A stretch of 64,000 nt of DNA, taken from positions 62,001-126,000 of the forward strand of contig NZ_JACJTR010000019.1 in NCBI RefSeq assembly GCF_014698795.1, in the 5' to 3' direction. Both the position numbers and the translations under genes were made by a program. Under the pieces are notes generated by a model that was given only the letters and a program-made list of their open reading frames with translations, made no database searches and was not told the DNA's origin. Position 1 is the stretch's first letter. Each line of letters starts with the position of its first letter. This document shows positions 50,800-60,081 of the stretch, in pieces. This stretch comes from Nostoc sp. FACHB-892 (lineage in GTDB: Bacteria; Cyanobacteriota; Cyanobacteriia; Cyanobacteriales; Nostocaceae).

Positions 50800-51768
50800 A
50801 TGAATAACTCCACCTATCAGCTAGACGATTTCGCTTTAACATTGCCAATTTCCCAATCAGCTCGCATAACTGCCCAGCAATTTGCTAACCAGCAGCCAAA
50901 TTCTGAAAAAGCAGAGCAAGTTCGGCTGAATACTCTGGCTGTATGGGTGGTAAATGACTACTTAGAAATGATGGATATTCCTACTGACCTGCAAGCTAGT
51001 GACAGCTGGAATCCCATCATGCGCCTTTGTGGGAATGTAGCTGACTTAGAGGTTCCCTCAATTGGTCGTCTGGAGTGTCGTCCTGTCCATCTGCATCAGC
51101 AGGTATGTTCCATTCCTCCAGAAACCTGGGAAGAACGAGTTGGTTATTTAGTAATTAAATTTGATGAATCACTCCAAGAAGCGAGGCTGCTTGGTTTTAT
51201 CCCTAGTGTGGCAACTGAAACGCTGCCTTTAGCACAACTACAACCATTGGAAGCCTTTATCGACCACCTAGATCAACTGCGCCAATCACCAGCTAGTTCA
51301 CTGGTGAATTTAAGTCAGTGGTTTGCTGGTATATTTGAAACAGGTTGGCAGACGATTGAATCCCTGTGGAATGTGCCAGAACTCAGACCAAATTATGCTT
51401 TTCGCAGTCCTGAAACTTTGCAACTAAATGCCCTTAACCAACCAGAATCAATTACTAAACGTGCAAAACTGATTGATTTGGGTATCCAAATTCTCAACCA
51501 ACCCGTCATGTTGATTGTGGAAATCAGCCCAGAAAAAGATCAGCAAACCAGTATTCATCTCCAATTACATGCCACTGGGAATCAAATCTACTTACCACTA
51601 GGAGTTCATCTCACTGTTTTAGATAGTTCGGGAACAGTATTTCTAGATGCTCAATCTAGAAAACTAGACAACTACATTCAGTTGCAGTTTCGCGGCGAAC
51701 CAACAGAGCAATTTAGCGTTAGGGTAGCCATAAATGATACTAGCATTACCGAGCATTTTCGGATTTAA
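50800..51768 (+). CDS. DUF1822 family protein (right arm)
   Basis: 322 residues, a clear paralogue of the left-arm DUF1822 protein: AEQVRLNTLAVWVVNDYLEMMDIPTDLQASDSWNPIMRLCGNVADLEVPSIGRLECRPV, then IPPETWEERVGYLVIKF, RLLGFI and LEAFIDHLDQL, ending IQLQFRGEPTEQFSVRVAINDTSITEHFRI. No signal or membrane helices. It is transcribed away from the left arm and is followed after 182 bp by the CHAT-CHASE2 gene. Start ATG 50,800 (MNNSTYQLDDFALTLPIS) gives the expected length. Role unknown as for its paralogue. Confidence 0.88.
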   Translation: MNNSTYQLDDFALTLPISQSARITAQQFANQQPNSEKAEQVRLNTLAVWVVNDYLEMMDIPTDLQASDSWNPIMRLCGNVADLEVPSIGRLECRPVHLHQQVCSIPPETWEERVGYLVIKFDESLQEARLLGFIPSVATETLPLAQLQPLEAFIDHLDQLRQSPASSLVNLSQWFAGIFETGWQTIESLWNVPELRPNYAFRSPETLQLNALNQPESITKRAKLIDLGIQILNQPVMLIVEISPEKDQQTSIHLQLHATGNQIYLPLGVHLTVLDSSGTVFLDAQSRKLDNYIQLQFRGEPTEQFSVRVAINDTSITEHFRI

Positions 51769-51950
51769 AGCATCTAGCTATTTTCCCTTTGTGTCGGTAA
51801 TTTATTAAGTGGTAATTAGTTAATTAAAAATTAAAAATTAAAGATTCAAGCCGGCTTTTGGAGATTTTGAAAAAAGTCTGTAAACGCTTGGGGAGCTTGT
51901 TATGAGACATTAGAACAGGGCATGGTTTTGCACAAGGGGATAGCACAGTC

Positions 51951-54284
51951 ATGGGTAAGTTAGTAATTCTAAAATTCGGAGAGGGTAGTTTTGAGCAAGG
52001 GTTTGCTGTCACCCTCCAAATTGGTGAAGAACACGAGCGGGCTGCAACAGAAATTACGGGGAAGCTACCTCCATTTCCTGAAATGCCACTCTACTATAGT
52101 CATTGGCAGTCTAGTTATCGGCAGATAGGCAATCGTTATCGTCTTTATGCTGACAAAATGCAGGTGACGAATGTATCAATGGTTCAAGACTGCGAAAACG
52201 CTTCCTATATTTTGCGGGCCCGCTTTAATACCTGGCTGCGAGCAGAAGAATTTCGCCCTTTGAGGGAAAAATGGTTAGAAAGATTGTCGTCCACAGAAGA
52301 AGTGCGGGTAATTTTGCAAACAGAAAATAGCCAATTGCAGCTATTACCTTGGCATCTGTGGGATTTATTAGAACGCTACCCCAAGGCTGAAATCGCCCTT
52401 TCTTCACCATCCTACGATCGCATTCAAAAACCACGCATTTTAAATAAATTAGTCAACATTTTGGCAATTGTGGGCAATAGTCAGGGGATTGACACCCAGG
52501 CTGATCAAGCTTTACTCCAACAATGTAGTAATGCAGAGGTCACCTTTCTAGTAGAACCACAACGGAAAGAATTGACTGACCAACTTTGGGGAAAAAACTG
52601 GGATATTCTCTTTTTTGCTGGGCACAGTTCCAGTAACAAAAATGGCGAAAGCGGACGAATTTACCTGAATAAAACTGATAGCCTGACCATTGGCGAGTTA
52701 AAGTATGCTCTCAGGAGAGCCATTGAAAATGGTTTGCAACTAGCTATATTTAACTCCTGTGATGGATTGGGATTGGCGCGAGAACTGGCTGATTTGCAAA
52801 TCCCTCAGATGATCATCATGCGTGAACCTGTCCCAGACCAGGTTGCCAAGGAATTCTTAAAGTATTTTCTTGAAGGTTTTGCCAGTGGTGAGTCTTTATA
52901 CCAAGCGGTACGCCAAGCACGGGAACGGTTGCAAGGGCTTGAGGATCAATTTCCTTGTGCAACTTGGCTACCAATGATTTGCCAAAATCCAGCGCAGCTC
53001 CCACCCAGTTGGGATGAATTAAGGTCTACAAAAACTGAAGATATACCAAATTTAGCTGTGTCTACCAAACGCAGATTGGCAATAACTTTGTTATCCAGTT
53101 TGGCGATTACAGGCTTCGTTTGTGGGATGAGATTACTGGGATTGCTGGAAAATCCAGAAATTCAAGCATTTGACCAGATGATGCGATCGCGCCCTGCGGA
53201 GAAACTTGATCCCCGACTGTTCATAATCACAATTGACGATGAGGATCTGGCAATTCAACGAAAAAATGACGAGTCCTTGATTGGAGCTTCCATTTCTGAA
53301 AAATCTCTCAACAAACTCCTGGCAAAACTCAATCAGTATCAACCCCGGGCGATCGGTTTGGATATCTACCGGGATTTTAAGGCTAAAGAACCAGACTTAA
53401 TTAATCGTCTTGAAAAAACTCAGAACTTGATTGGTGTATGTAAGGGGAGCGATGGCACAGTAAATATCCCAGGCAATCAGCCGCCGCCAGAAATCCCTAA
53501 AACAAATCTGGGATTCAGTGACTTTATTCACGATCGTGATGGAGTTATCCGTCGGCATCTCCTGTTCATGAACCAAGAGGCGACATCGTTGTGTCCTGCT
53601 TCCTTTGCATTCAGTCTACAATTGGCCTCACTCTATCTGCGCCCTTCAGGAATTGAACCAAAGTTCACCCCTCAAGGGAATTTGCAGCTGGGTAAAACTA
53701 TTTTTCCCAACCTGAAATCTCGTACTGGCGGCTATCAAGGTATCGATGCGAATGGCGGTCAAATCTTGCTCAACTACCGTTCCTCAAACCAAATAGCCGA
53801 ACAGGTGAAGCTAAATCAATTTTTATCTAGTCCGATTAACCCTAGTGCTATCAAAGACAAAATTGTTTTGATTGGTGTGACAGCAAAGGGTGATTCCCCA
53901 GACACGTGGCCTACACCCTATGGCGTTCCTTTAGATGAGCAAATGCCAGGAGTGTTAGTACAAGCGCATATGGTCAGCCAGATCCTTGGTGCAGTCCAAA
54001 ATGGGCGGCCGTTGCTGCGGGTTTGGTCACTGTGGGCTGAGATGTCCTGGATTTGGGGATGGTCTTTGGTAGGAGGAGTCCTGGCTTGGCGAAAGCTTTC
54101 GTTGCCTTGGTTAGCATTAGCAGTCAGTATTATCTCTAGTGTTCTATATATAGTTTGCTTTAGTCTGTTAATTTCCGGTGCTTGGGTGCCTTTTGTACCT
54201 TCGGCTTTGTCGTTGGTTCTTATGGTTGGCTTGATGTCAATTTATAATTCAAAAACAAAAGTTCGGGTGGCGAGTGGGGAATAG
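51951..54284 (+). CDS. CHAT-CHASE2 membrane protease-sensor (right arm)
   Basis: 777 residues, colinear with the left-arm protein. The N-terminus MGKLVILKFGEGSFEQGFAVTLQIGE is conserved. The CHAT domain has His225 (FFAGHS) and Cys270 (FNSCDG). A membrane helix near 365-385 is followed by CHASE2 (FDQMMRSRPAEKLDPRLFIITIDDEDLAI, RAIGLDIYRD, KDKIVLIGVTAKGDSPDTWPTPYG) and three C-terminal helices. The linker between CHAT and CHASE2 and the tail differ most. The gap of 182 bp to DUF1822 and 494 bp to DUF928 is larger than in the left arm, so the right arm may be split into several transcripts. Confidence 0.9.
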   Translation: MGKLVILKFGEGSFEQGFAVTLQIGEEHERAATEITGKLPPFPEMPLYYSHWQSSYRQIGNRYRLYADKMQVTNVSMVQDCENASYILRARFNTWLRAEEFRPLREKWLERLSSTEEVRVILQTENSQLQLLPWHLWDLLERYPKAEIALSSPSYDRIQKPRILNKLVNILAIVGNSQGIDTQADQALLQQCSNAEVTFLVEPQRKELTDQLWGKNWDILFFAGHSSSNKNGESGRIYLNKTDSLTIGELKYALRRAIENGLQLAIFNSCDGLGLARELADLQIPQMIIMREPVPDQVAKEFLKYFLEGFASGESLYQAVRQARERLQGLEDQFPCATWLPMICQNPAQLPPSWDELRSTKTEDIPNLAVSTKRRLAITLLSSLAITGFVCGMRLLGLLENPEIQAFDQMMRSRPAEKLDPRLFIITIDDEDLAIQRKNDESLIGASISEKSLNKLLAKLNQYQPRAIGLDIYRDFKAKEPDLINRLEKTQNLIGVCKGSDGTVNIPGNQPPPEIPKTNLGFSDFIHDRDGVIRRHLLFMNQEATSLCPASFAFSLQLASLYLRPSGIEPKFTPQGNLQLGKTIFPNLKSRTGGYQGIDANGGQILLNYRSSNQIAEQVKLNQFLSSPINPSAIKDKIVLIGVTAKGDSPDTWPTPYGVPLDEQMPGVLVQAHMVSQILGAVQNGRPLLRVWSLWAEMSWIWGWSLVGGVLAWRKLSLPWLALAVSIISSVLYIVCFSLLISGAWVPFVPSALSLVLMVGLMSIYNSKTKVRVASGE

Positions 54285-54778
54285 GGCAATATGCTTGGCT
54301 TAAAAAAATTTGTCTGTTAAAGCAGGCAGGAGGAGAAGTATCTGATAGTTGTAAGCTGTTAAGCATATAAGAAAGCACATTCAGATCGCAGGGGAGCAGG
54401 GAGAGAGTTTGCAGCTTTTATTACCATAAAAATGGTTCAATTTAAATGACGATTAGCTTATTGGACAGAAGAATTTGGATGAGGGAACTCCAAAAAATAA
54501 ATTATTCAATTTTTGGAATCAAAACGATTTTTTCTCCCCCTGCTCCCGGTCACTGAGCCTAGTCGTACCACTTCCCTGCGGGACGCTACGCAAACGTGGA
54601 AGCAAGCTACGCGCAGCGTCTCGCAGAGAAGTGCTGCCTCAAGAGCTTTCCCCAATTCATCCCACTGTTCTGCAACTCCAAAAATTGGAGTTCACTAAAG
54701 AATAGGAAAAGACTTTTTTATTAAATTTTTAGATAACCAGCAGATAATCCTAACAGGTTTGTATACTTAAAGGTTTTT
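54285..54778. other. Intergenic region with short dispersed repeats
   Basis: 494 bp between CHAT-CHASE2 and DUF928 of the right arm. It carries a copy of the GCGCAGCGTCTCGCAGAGAA repeat at about 54,611-54,630, also seen at 398. There is no convincing gene; short open frames overlap the repeat. The right end should hold the promoter of the DUF928 gene. Confidence 0.5.
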
Positions 54779-55618
54779 ATGAAGTCAAATTTACAACCGA
54801 TAAAACTGTTTTTAGTAGCAGCTTTTAGCTGCACCAGTTTACTAGCTAGCCTGACTCCAGTACTGGCAAAACCAGCTCTTGGTTCTTCTCCTAGCGATGC
54901 CTACGGCGGGCTACGCTTACGCTCTGATGCTAAAACGACCCTTGCTCAAGCCAAAACCTTTAATCAACCTCCAATTCCAGCTGGTCGCCCTCCTGGAGGT
55001 CGGGTTCGTGGTGGAGCGAAGCGCGGGCAGGTGGCTGGATGTCCGTCTACTAAACCTGATCTGACTGCTTTAGCGCACTTTACCGAAGAAGCTAACTCAG
55101 TAATCAATGTCTGGGGACAGACAACGGTAGAACGTCCAAGTTGGTTTTTCTATGTGCCGTATACCAAAAATTCACCCTATGAAGTTGAATTTGTACTGCA
55201 AGATCAGGACGATAACGAGATTTACCGAAAAGCGATCGCTCTACCAGATAAACCAGGAGTCATCAACGTTTCTTTACCTACCACTGCTCCTGCTTTGGCA
55301 CTAAACAAACAATATCGCTGGTTTTTCACCATTAACTGTGACCAGGAAAAGAATTCTCCCCCTACTTTCGTCGAAGGGGTAATACAACGAGTCGAATTGA
55401 ATCCAGCCGTTCTCAAACAGCTACAAACGCCAGAACCTCTAAAACGCTATGTTATCTATGCCCAAAACGGGATATGGTACGAGGCACTGACCATACTGGC
55501 CCAACTGCGCGATAAAAATCCCAAAGATGCAGCACTGCAAGCAGAGTGGCAGAATTTGTTAGGCAGCATCCGCTTAGATGATATTGCAGGAGAACCGATT
55601 TTCTTAGAGAAACCTTAG
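54779..55618 (+). CDS. DUF928 family exported protein (right arm)
   Basis: 279 residues. Signal peptide: KLFLVAAFSCTSLLASLTPVLAKPA. A low-complexity linker (about 35-95) carries an in-frame dispersed repeat (SDAYGGLRLR) and a Gly/Arg/Pro-rich piece (PAGRPPGGRVRGGAKRGQ). The DUF928 domain follows: LTALAHFTEEANSVINVWGQTTVERPSWFFYVPYT, EFVLQDQDDNEIYRKAIALPDKPGVINVSLPT, LNKQYRWFFTINC and YAQNGIWYEALTILAQLRD. It is the paralogue of the left-arm protein at 45,594, and is convergent with the AI-2E permease gene with only 11 bp between their stops. Confidence 0.88.
   Translation: MKSNLQPIKLFLVAAFSCTSLLASLTPVLAKPALGSSPSDAYGGLRLRSDAKTTLAQAKTFNQPPIPAGRPPGGRVRGGAKRGQVAGCPSTKPDLTALAHFTEEANSVINVWGQTTVERPSWFFYVPYTKNSPYEVEFVLQDQDDNEIYRKAIALPDKPGVINVSLPTTAPALALNKQYRWFFTINCDQEKNSPPTFVEGVIQRVELNPAVLKQLQTPEPLKRYVIYAQNGIWYEALTILAQLRDKNPKDAALQAEWQNLLGSIRLDDIAGEPIFLEKP
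54894..54922. repeat. 29-bp dispersed repeat inside the DUF928 gene
   Basis: Copy with the core GCGATGCCTACGGCGGGCTA, in frame in the linker after the signal peptide. The left-arm paralogue lacks it, so it is likely an insertion after the duplication. Confidence 0.68.
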
Positions 55619-55629
55619 CCTAAAAAATA

Positions 55630-56781
55630 CTAATCTTCTTTTTGCAAGATATCATCATCAACTCGTCGCTCCCGATTAATATCGGGACTTTCTGCTGTCC
55701 AATTCTCATCTACTCCAGAGGATTTAGAAACCATTACCAACTCAGTCTCTTTTCTATGGTGATTCCCCCATTCATCCAAAACATCTTTGATCAGTACTTC
55801 TTGCAACCAAATCTTAGCGACAACAGTCAGGGGTAGCGCCAGAAATAATCCTAAAAAGCCAAAGAAAGTAACGAAAAATAGTTGGGCAATTAAGGTTACA
55901 GCTGGCAGCAACGAAACTTGCTGTGCCATTACAATTGGCGTGATGAAATTACTCTCAACCTGTTGAATAACAAAGTAGAGAATTAAGACAGCGATAACTT
56001 TCCAGGGATCATCCAATAAAGCGATCGCCATTGCTGGAATTACACTAATTGTTGGCCCCAAGTTGGGAATTAAGTTCAAAAATCCTGCCAAAATTGCTAA
56101 AGCTAGTGCTGCTTTTATACGCAAAATTGATAAGCCAATCAGACTCATCAGTGCCACAACAAACATGGCAATGAAAGCGCCTGTAATCCATCCCCCCAAA
56201 GAGACTTCGCACTTATCTAAAATCCCATCTACCCGCCGCCGATAAAATGAAGGGAAAAGCCGCACAAAGACTTTGCGGTAAGCCACGGGGTCGGCTAATA
56301 TCATTCCTGTTAAAACCAAGACTAGCAAAATCTTGAGGACGGCTTCCAAAGAGCCAGATACAAAGGCGAAGGAGTTTCCTAGTAACCGATTGACGAAAGG
56401 CTGTGCTTGTTGGATAAGGCTGTTGACATCTGGGATGTAGGGAACCAGCTGGTTAGGGATACGAGTTCTCAAGGCATCAAGCCAGGTATTAAAGCGCTCA
56501 AACCCTCTAGGAACCTGATAGGTTAGTTCTTGAAACTGCTGTGCAAAAGGTGGCACAATTAGCCAGAAAAAACCCACGACACCTGCCAAAAAGATACCTA
56601 TTGCCAGAAGCAGGGCGAATCCACGCTTCATGCCAAAGCTTTGGAAGCGTTTCGCTAGCCGATTTAAGGTGGTGGCTAAGACAACTGCGGCAAACATGAG
56701 CAAAAGCACTTCCCGAATTTGCCACAGGATGTATAAAGAAAGAACGATGGCGATTAAGCCGATCCATTGACCGAGGTTCAC
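55630..56781 (-). CDS. AI-2E/PerM family membrane permease
   Basis: 383 residues with about seven to eight membrane helices in the pattern of the AI-2 exporter / PerM family: an N-terminal pair (WIGLIAIVLSLYILWQI, LLMFAAVVLATTLNRL), the extended soluble loop with YQVPRGFERFNTWLDALR, then LGGWITGAFIAMFVVALMSLIGL, the ALALAILAGFLNLIPNLGPTISVIPAMAIALL block with the conserved IPxxGP-like motif, and the final FFGFLGLFLALPLTVVAKIW. The C-terminal tail is charged. Its solute is not predictable; family members export AI-2, Na+/H+ or unknown compounds. Its 3' end faces the DUF928 gene. Confidence 0.88.
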   Translation of the reverse strand: MNLGQWIGLIAIVLSLYILWQIREVLLLMFAAVVLATTLNRLAKRFQSFGMKRGFALLLAIGIFLAGVVGFFWLIVPPFAQQFQELTYQVPRGFERFNTWLDALRTRIPNQLVPYIPDVNSLIQQAQPFVNRLLGNSFAFVSGSLEAVLKILLVLVLTGMILADPVAYRKVFVRLFPSFYRRRVDGILDKCEVSLGGWITGAFIAMFVVALMSLIGLSILRIKAALALAILAGFLNLIPNLGPTISVIPAMAIALLDDPWKVIAVLILYFVIQQVESNFITPIVMAQQVSLLPAVTLIAQLFFVTFFGFLGLFLALPLTVVAKIWLQEVLIKDVLDEWGNHHRKETELVMVSKSSGVDENWTAESPDINRERRVDDDILQKED

Positions 56782-56872
56782 AGGCTGACTCCCAACCGTT
56801 GGCGAGATGCAATTTTCTTCTAATTCAGCTAGGTTAGCTGATTTTAGTCACTTGTGCGTAAATGCTCTGGAG

Positions 56873-57064
56873 TTAATTTTGTTTCTGTGCTTGGAATCGC
56901 CACAGTAGCGCGATCGCCATTATCACAATCGGCAGTAAAATTATAATCAGGGCGTTGGTTGCTGTCGCCGGAATTGATAGACTTGGCCCTGCATATTTAA
57001 TCAATACCGATAACAAAGCCGAGAGTAAAAGCAGTTTCAGAACAAATCCTAGTTGATTTACCAT
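56873..57064 (-). CDS. Small membrane protein
   Basis: 63 residues from the ATG at 57,064 (MVNQLGFVLKLLLLSALLSVLIKY); a GTG at 57,103 would add 13 residues. Two membrane helices are predicted: residues 6-23 and about 36-55 (NALIIILLPIVIMAIALLW), with a short loop PSLSIPATAT between and a basic tail RFQAQKQN. Small hydrophobic proteins of this type are common in cyanobacteria. I do not recognise it, and there is no operon partner. It is upstream of the AI-2E gene on the same strand with a 91-bp gap. Confidence 0.55.
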   Translation of the reverse strand: MVNQLGFVLKLLLLSALLSVLIKYAGPSLSIPATATNALIIILLPIVIMAIALLWRFQAQKQN

Positions 57065-57305
57065 AATAGTACGGTAATACGCATTTTCCTGTAGGGTGTC
57101 CACGAATTTAAGCTGTACTATCTAGTTTCTAGAATTGAAACTAGATAGTAAATAGATAAAAGTCCTTCTTAGTCACATTTTTGATTTCTAACTACCAGAG
57201 TTCTTAGCAACATAATCACTACTTAAGCATTTGTTGCATTAACTGATATAGGATCTCCCAATGTGTTGTTGTGCGATATGACACAATCATAAATTTACTA
57301 ATCTC

Positions 57306-57974
57306 ATGATTTACTTACCAGTTTCATTACTGCTATTTCTAGTGTTATTACTACTACTACCATTCATTTGGTTTGCTGTGGCAGTAGATGTGGTGGAAAT
57401 TGCAGTAGCCAAGCTGGGATTTTCTCCAAATATCGCTTTTTTCTTGCTTGTGCTAGTAATTTTCACAAGCACTATCAATATACCCCTATACCGTCTAGTA
57501 ACTAACGTTCAACTGACAGGTGACTTCGCAACGCTGTGGTTAAGGGAATTTTGGGGTATTCCTTTAAAGAGAGTCCAGCATTCTACGGTGGTAGCGGTGA
57601 ATGTGGGTGGTGGCTTGATTCCGGTGGTGTTGGCACTGTACCAATTTACTCACACAAATGCTTTAGCAATCTTGCTAGTAACTGCCATTGTCAGCGTTGT
57701 TAGCTATTATGCAGCGCGGGTGATACCAGGAATAGGTATCCAAATGAATCCTTTACTGGCTCCTTTAACCGCTGCTTTATCTGCAATGTTAATCGCTGCA
57801 CCTCATGCTGCTCCTGTAGCCTTTGCTGGTGGTGTACTCGGAACCTTAATTGGTGCTGATTTGTTACATCTAAAAGATATTCAATCTATGAGTGCAGGAG
57901 TACTCAGCATCGGTGGTGCTGGTGTGTTTGATGGCATTGCTTTGTGTGGTCTATTTGCTCTGTTATTGAGCTGA
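57306..57974 (+). CDS. DUF1614 family membrane protein
   Basis: 222 residues with about six to seven membrane helices. DUF1614 features are the repeat of GFSPNIAFFLLVLVIFTSTINIPLY, VNVGGGLIPVVLALYQFTHTNALAI and APHAAPVAFAGGVLGTLIGADLLHL followed by GGAGVFDGIALCGLFALLL. No function is known to me. The ATG at 57,306 has no clear ribosome site. It lies 116 bp ahead of ftsH in the same direction and may share its transcript. Confidence 0.82.
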   Translation: MIYLPVSLLLFLVLLLLLPFIWFAVAVDVVEIAVAKLGFSPNIAFFLLVLVIFTSTINIPLYRLVTNVQLTGDFATLWLREFWGIPLKRVQHSTVVAVNVGGGLIPVVLALYQFTHTNALAILLVTAIVSVVSYYAARVIPGIGIQMNPLLAPLTAALSAMLIAAPHAAPVAFAGGVLGTLIGADLLHLKDIQSMSAGVLSIGGAGVFDGIALCGLFALLLS

Positions 57975-58090
57975 AAAAGAGTCATTTGTCGTTGGTTATT
58001 AGTCATTTGCAAAGAACATGGCGCAGCCATCATAACTTCTCATAAGGGAGATACTGCGCGAACAAAGACAAATTTGGAGGGTATATCAAA

Positions 58091-60025
58091 ATGCCTGTTG
58101 AAACTAATAATAATAAACCGATAAAACCGCCCAAAGTTAGGCAGTTTGGTGGTAGGTTCTTCATTTTATTAACCCTGTTGTTACTACTGAACCTTATTCT
58201 TCCAACTTTCTTTGAGGTGCGATCGCTGCAAGTTCCCTATAGCACTTTTATAACTCAAGTAGAAGCGGGGAAAGTAGATCAAGCGATTGTGAGTAGCGAT
58301 CGCATTGAATACACTATCAAAACCGAAGCTCCAGATGGCAAACCCACTGAACAAGTGTTCACAACTACACCAGTAGCCATTGATTTAGATTTGCCGAAAA
58401 TTCTTCGTGAGCATAATGTCGAGTTTTCTGCACCACCACCAAACCCAAATGCCTGGTTTGCCACTTTACTTAGCTGGATTTTACCACCGTTAATTTTCTT
58501 TGGGATTTGGGGCTTGTTAATGAATCGTCAAAGTGGCCCCGCTGCGCTAACAGTAGGTAAAAGCAAAGCTAGGATCTACTCTGAAGGTAGCACTGGTGTC
58601 AAATTTAGCGATGTGGCTGGCGTAGATGAAGCGAAGGCGGAGTTAGCAGAGATTGTCGATTTTCTCAAAAACGCCACTAAATACACCACACTGGGGGCAA
58701 AGATTCCTAAAGGTGTGATGCTGGTAGGGCCTCCGGGTACTGGTAAAACATTATTAGCAAAAGCGATCGCAGGTGAAGCTGCTGTTCCTTTCTTCAGTAT
58801 TTCTGGTTCGGAATTTATCGAACTATTTGTGGGTGTGGGTGCTGCACGAGTCCGTGATTTGTTTGAACAAGCCAAACAACAAGCTCCCTGTATTGTCTTT
58901 ATCGACGAATTAGACGCACTGGGTAAATCTCGTGGTGGTGCTGGGCCAATTATCGGCGGTAACGATGAGCGCGAACAAACCCTCAACCAGTTACTCAGCG
59001 AGATGGATGGCTTTGATACCAACACAGGTGTAATTATCATCGCCGCTACCAACCGTCCAGAAATTCTCGACCCGGCTTTACGCCGTCCTGGTCGATTTGA
59101 CCGTCAAGTTGTTGTCGATCGCCCTGATAAAATTGGTCGAGAAGCAATTCTCAAAGTCCACGCCAGAAACGTTAAATTGGCTGATGATGTTAACTTAAGC
59201 ACCATTGCTATTAGGACTCCTGGTTTTGCTGGGGCAGATTTAGCTAACCTTGTGAATGAAGCCGCACTGTTAGCCGCACGGCGAAATCAGCAAGCCGTGA
59301 CAATGGCAGATTTCAACGAAGCTATTGAGCGTCTGATTGCTGGCTTAGAAAAACGCTCCCGCGTGCTGAATGAAACGGAGAAAAAAACCGTAGCTTATCA
59401 CGAAGTTGGTCATGCGATCATCGCTGCATTGATGCCGGGTGCTGGTAAAGTCGAAAAAATCTCGGTTGTTCCTCGTGGTGTCGGCGCTTTGGGTTACACA
59501 ATTCAGATGCCGGAAGAAGACCGCTTTTTGATGTTGGAAGATGAAATTCGTGGCCGCATAGCTACCCTTTTGGGTGGACGTTCTGCCGAAGAAATCGTTT
59601 TTGGCAAAGTTTCCACGGGTGCTGCTGATGATATCCAAAAAGCTACTGAGTTGTCAGAACGCGCCATTACTGTTTACGGAATGAGCGAACGACTTGGGCC
59701 AGTGGCGTTTGAAAAGAGCCAACAGCAGTTTCTCGAAGGTTATGGCAACCCGCGTCGTGCTATCAGTCCGAAAGTAGCGGAAGAAATTGACCGCGAAGTT
59801 AAGCAGACATTAGATAATGCTCACCACATCGCCTTAAGTATTCTGCAACATAACCGTGACTTACTAGAGCAGACCGCAGAGGAACTTTTGCAACGAGAAA
59901 TTCTCGAAGGCGCAGATTTGCGCGATCGCCTCGCCCAAGTTAAAGTACCGGGTGAAATGGCAGAATGGTTGCAGACGGGTAAGATATCGGAAGATAAACC
60001 ACTGCTGCAAACATTGTTGGTTTAA
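58091..60025 (+). CDS. ftsH: FtsH membrane AAA+ zinc protease
   Basis: 644 residues. Two membrane helices (24-40 and about 120-145) surround the lumen-facing domain. The AAA+ module has Walker A GPPGTGKT (213-220), Walker B VFIDE (269-273) and the SRH (TNRPEILDPALRRPGRFDR). The peptidase has HEVGH (437-441) with the third zinc ligand in GAADDIQ. In cyanobacteria FtsH hexamers degrade damaged photosystem II subunits and other membrane proteins; there are several paralogues and this one cannot be assigned to a number. GGAGGG precedes the ATG by about 9 bp. A strong terminator follows. Confidence 0.95.
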   Translation: MPVETNNNKPIKPPKVRQFGGRFFILLTLLLLLNLILPTFFEVRSLQVPYSTFITQVEAGKVDQAIVSSDRIEYTIKTEAPDGKPTEQVFTTTPVAIDLDLPKILREHNVEFSAPPPNPNAWFATLLSWILPPLIFFGIWGLLMNRQSGPAALTVGKSKARIYSEGSTGVKFSDVAGVDEAKAELAEIVDFLKNATKYTTLGAKIPKGVMLVGPPGTGKTLLAKAIAGEAAVPFFSISGSEFIELFVGVGAARVRDLFEQAKQQAPCIVFIDELDALGKSRGGAGPIIGGNDEREQTLNQLLSEMDGFDTNTGVIIIAATNRPEILDPALRRPGRFDRQVVVDRPDKIGREAILKVHARNVKLADDVNLSTIAIRTPGFAGADLANLVNEAALLAARRNQQAVTMADFNEAIERLIAGLEKRSRVLNETEKKTVAYHEVGHAIIAALMPGAGKVEKISVVPRGVGALGYTIQMPEEDRFLMLEDEIRGRIATLLGGRSAEEIVFGKVSTGAADDIQKATELSERAITVYGMSERLGPVAFEKSQQQFLEGYGNPRRAISPKVAEEIDREVKQTLDNAHHIALSILQHNRDLLEQTAEELLQREILEGADLRDRLAQVKVPGEMAEWLQTGKISEDKPLLQTLLV

Positions 60026-60043
60026 TAATTGCAGATTGAATTG

Positions 60044-60081
60044 AAAAGCGATCGCTCTAGAAGTAAAGCGATCGCTTTTTT
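60044..60081. terminator. Terminator downstream of ftsH
   Basis: AAAAGCGATCGCT (60,044-60,056) pairs perfectly with AGCGATCGCTTTT (60,067-60,079) around a 10-nt loop, and the T run continues to 60,081. Flanked by A and T on both sides, it should work both ways for the convergent ftsH and Uma2 genes. HIP1 palindromes again form the stem. Confidence 0.85.
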
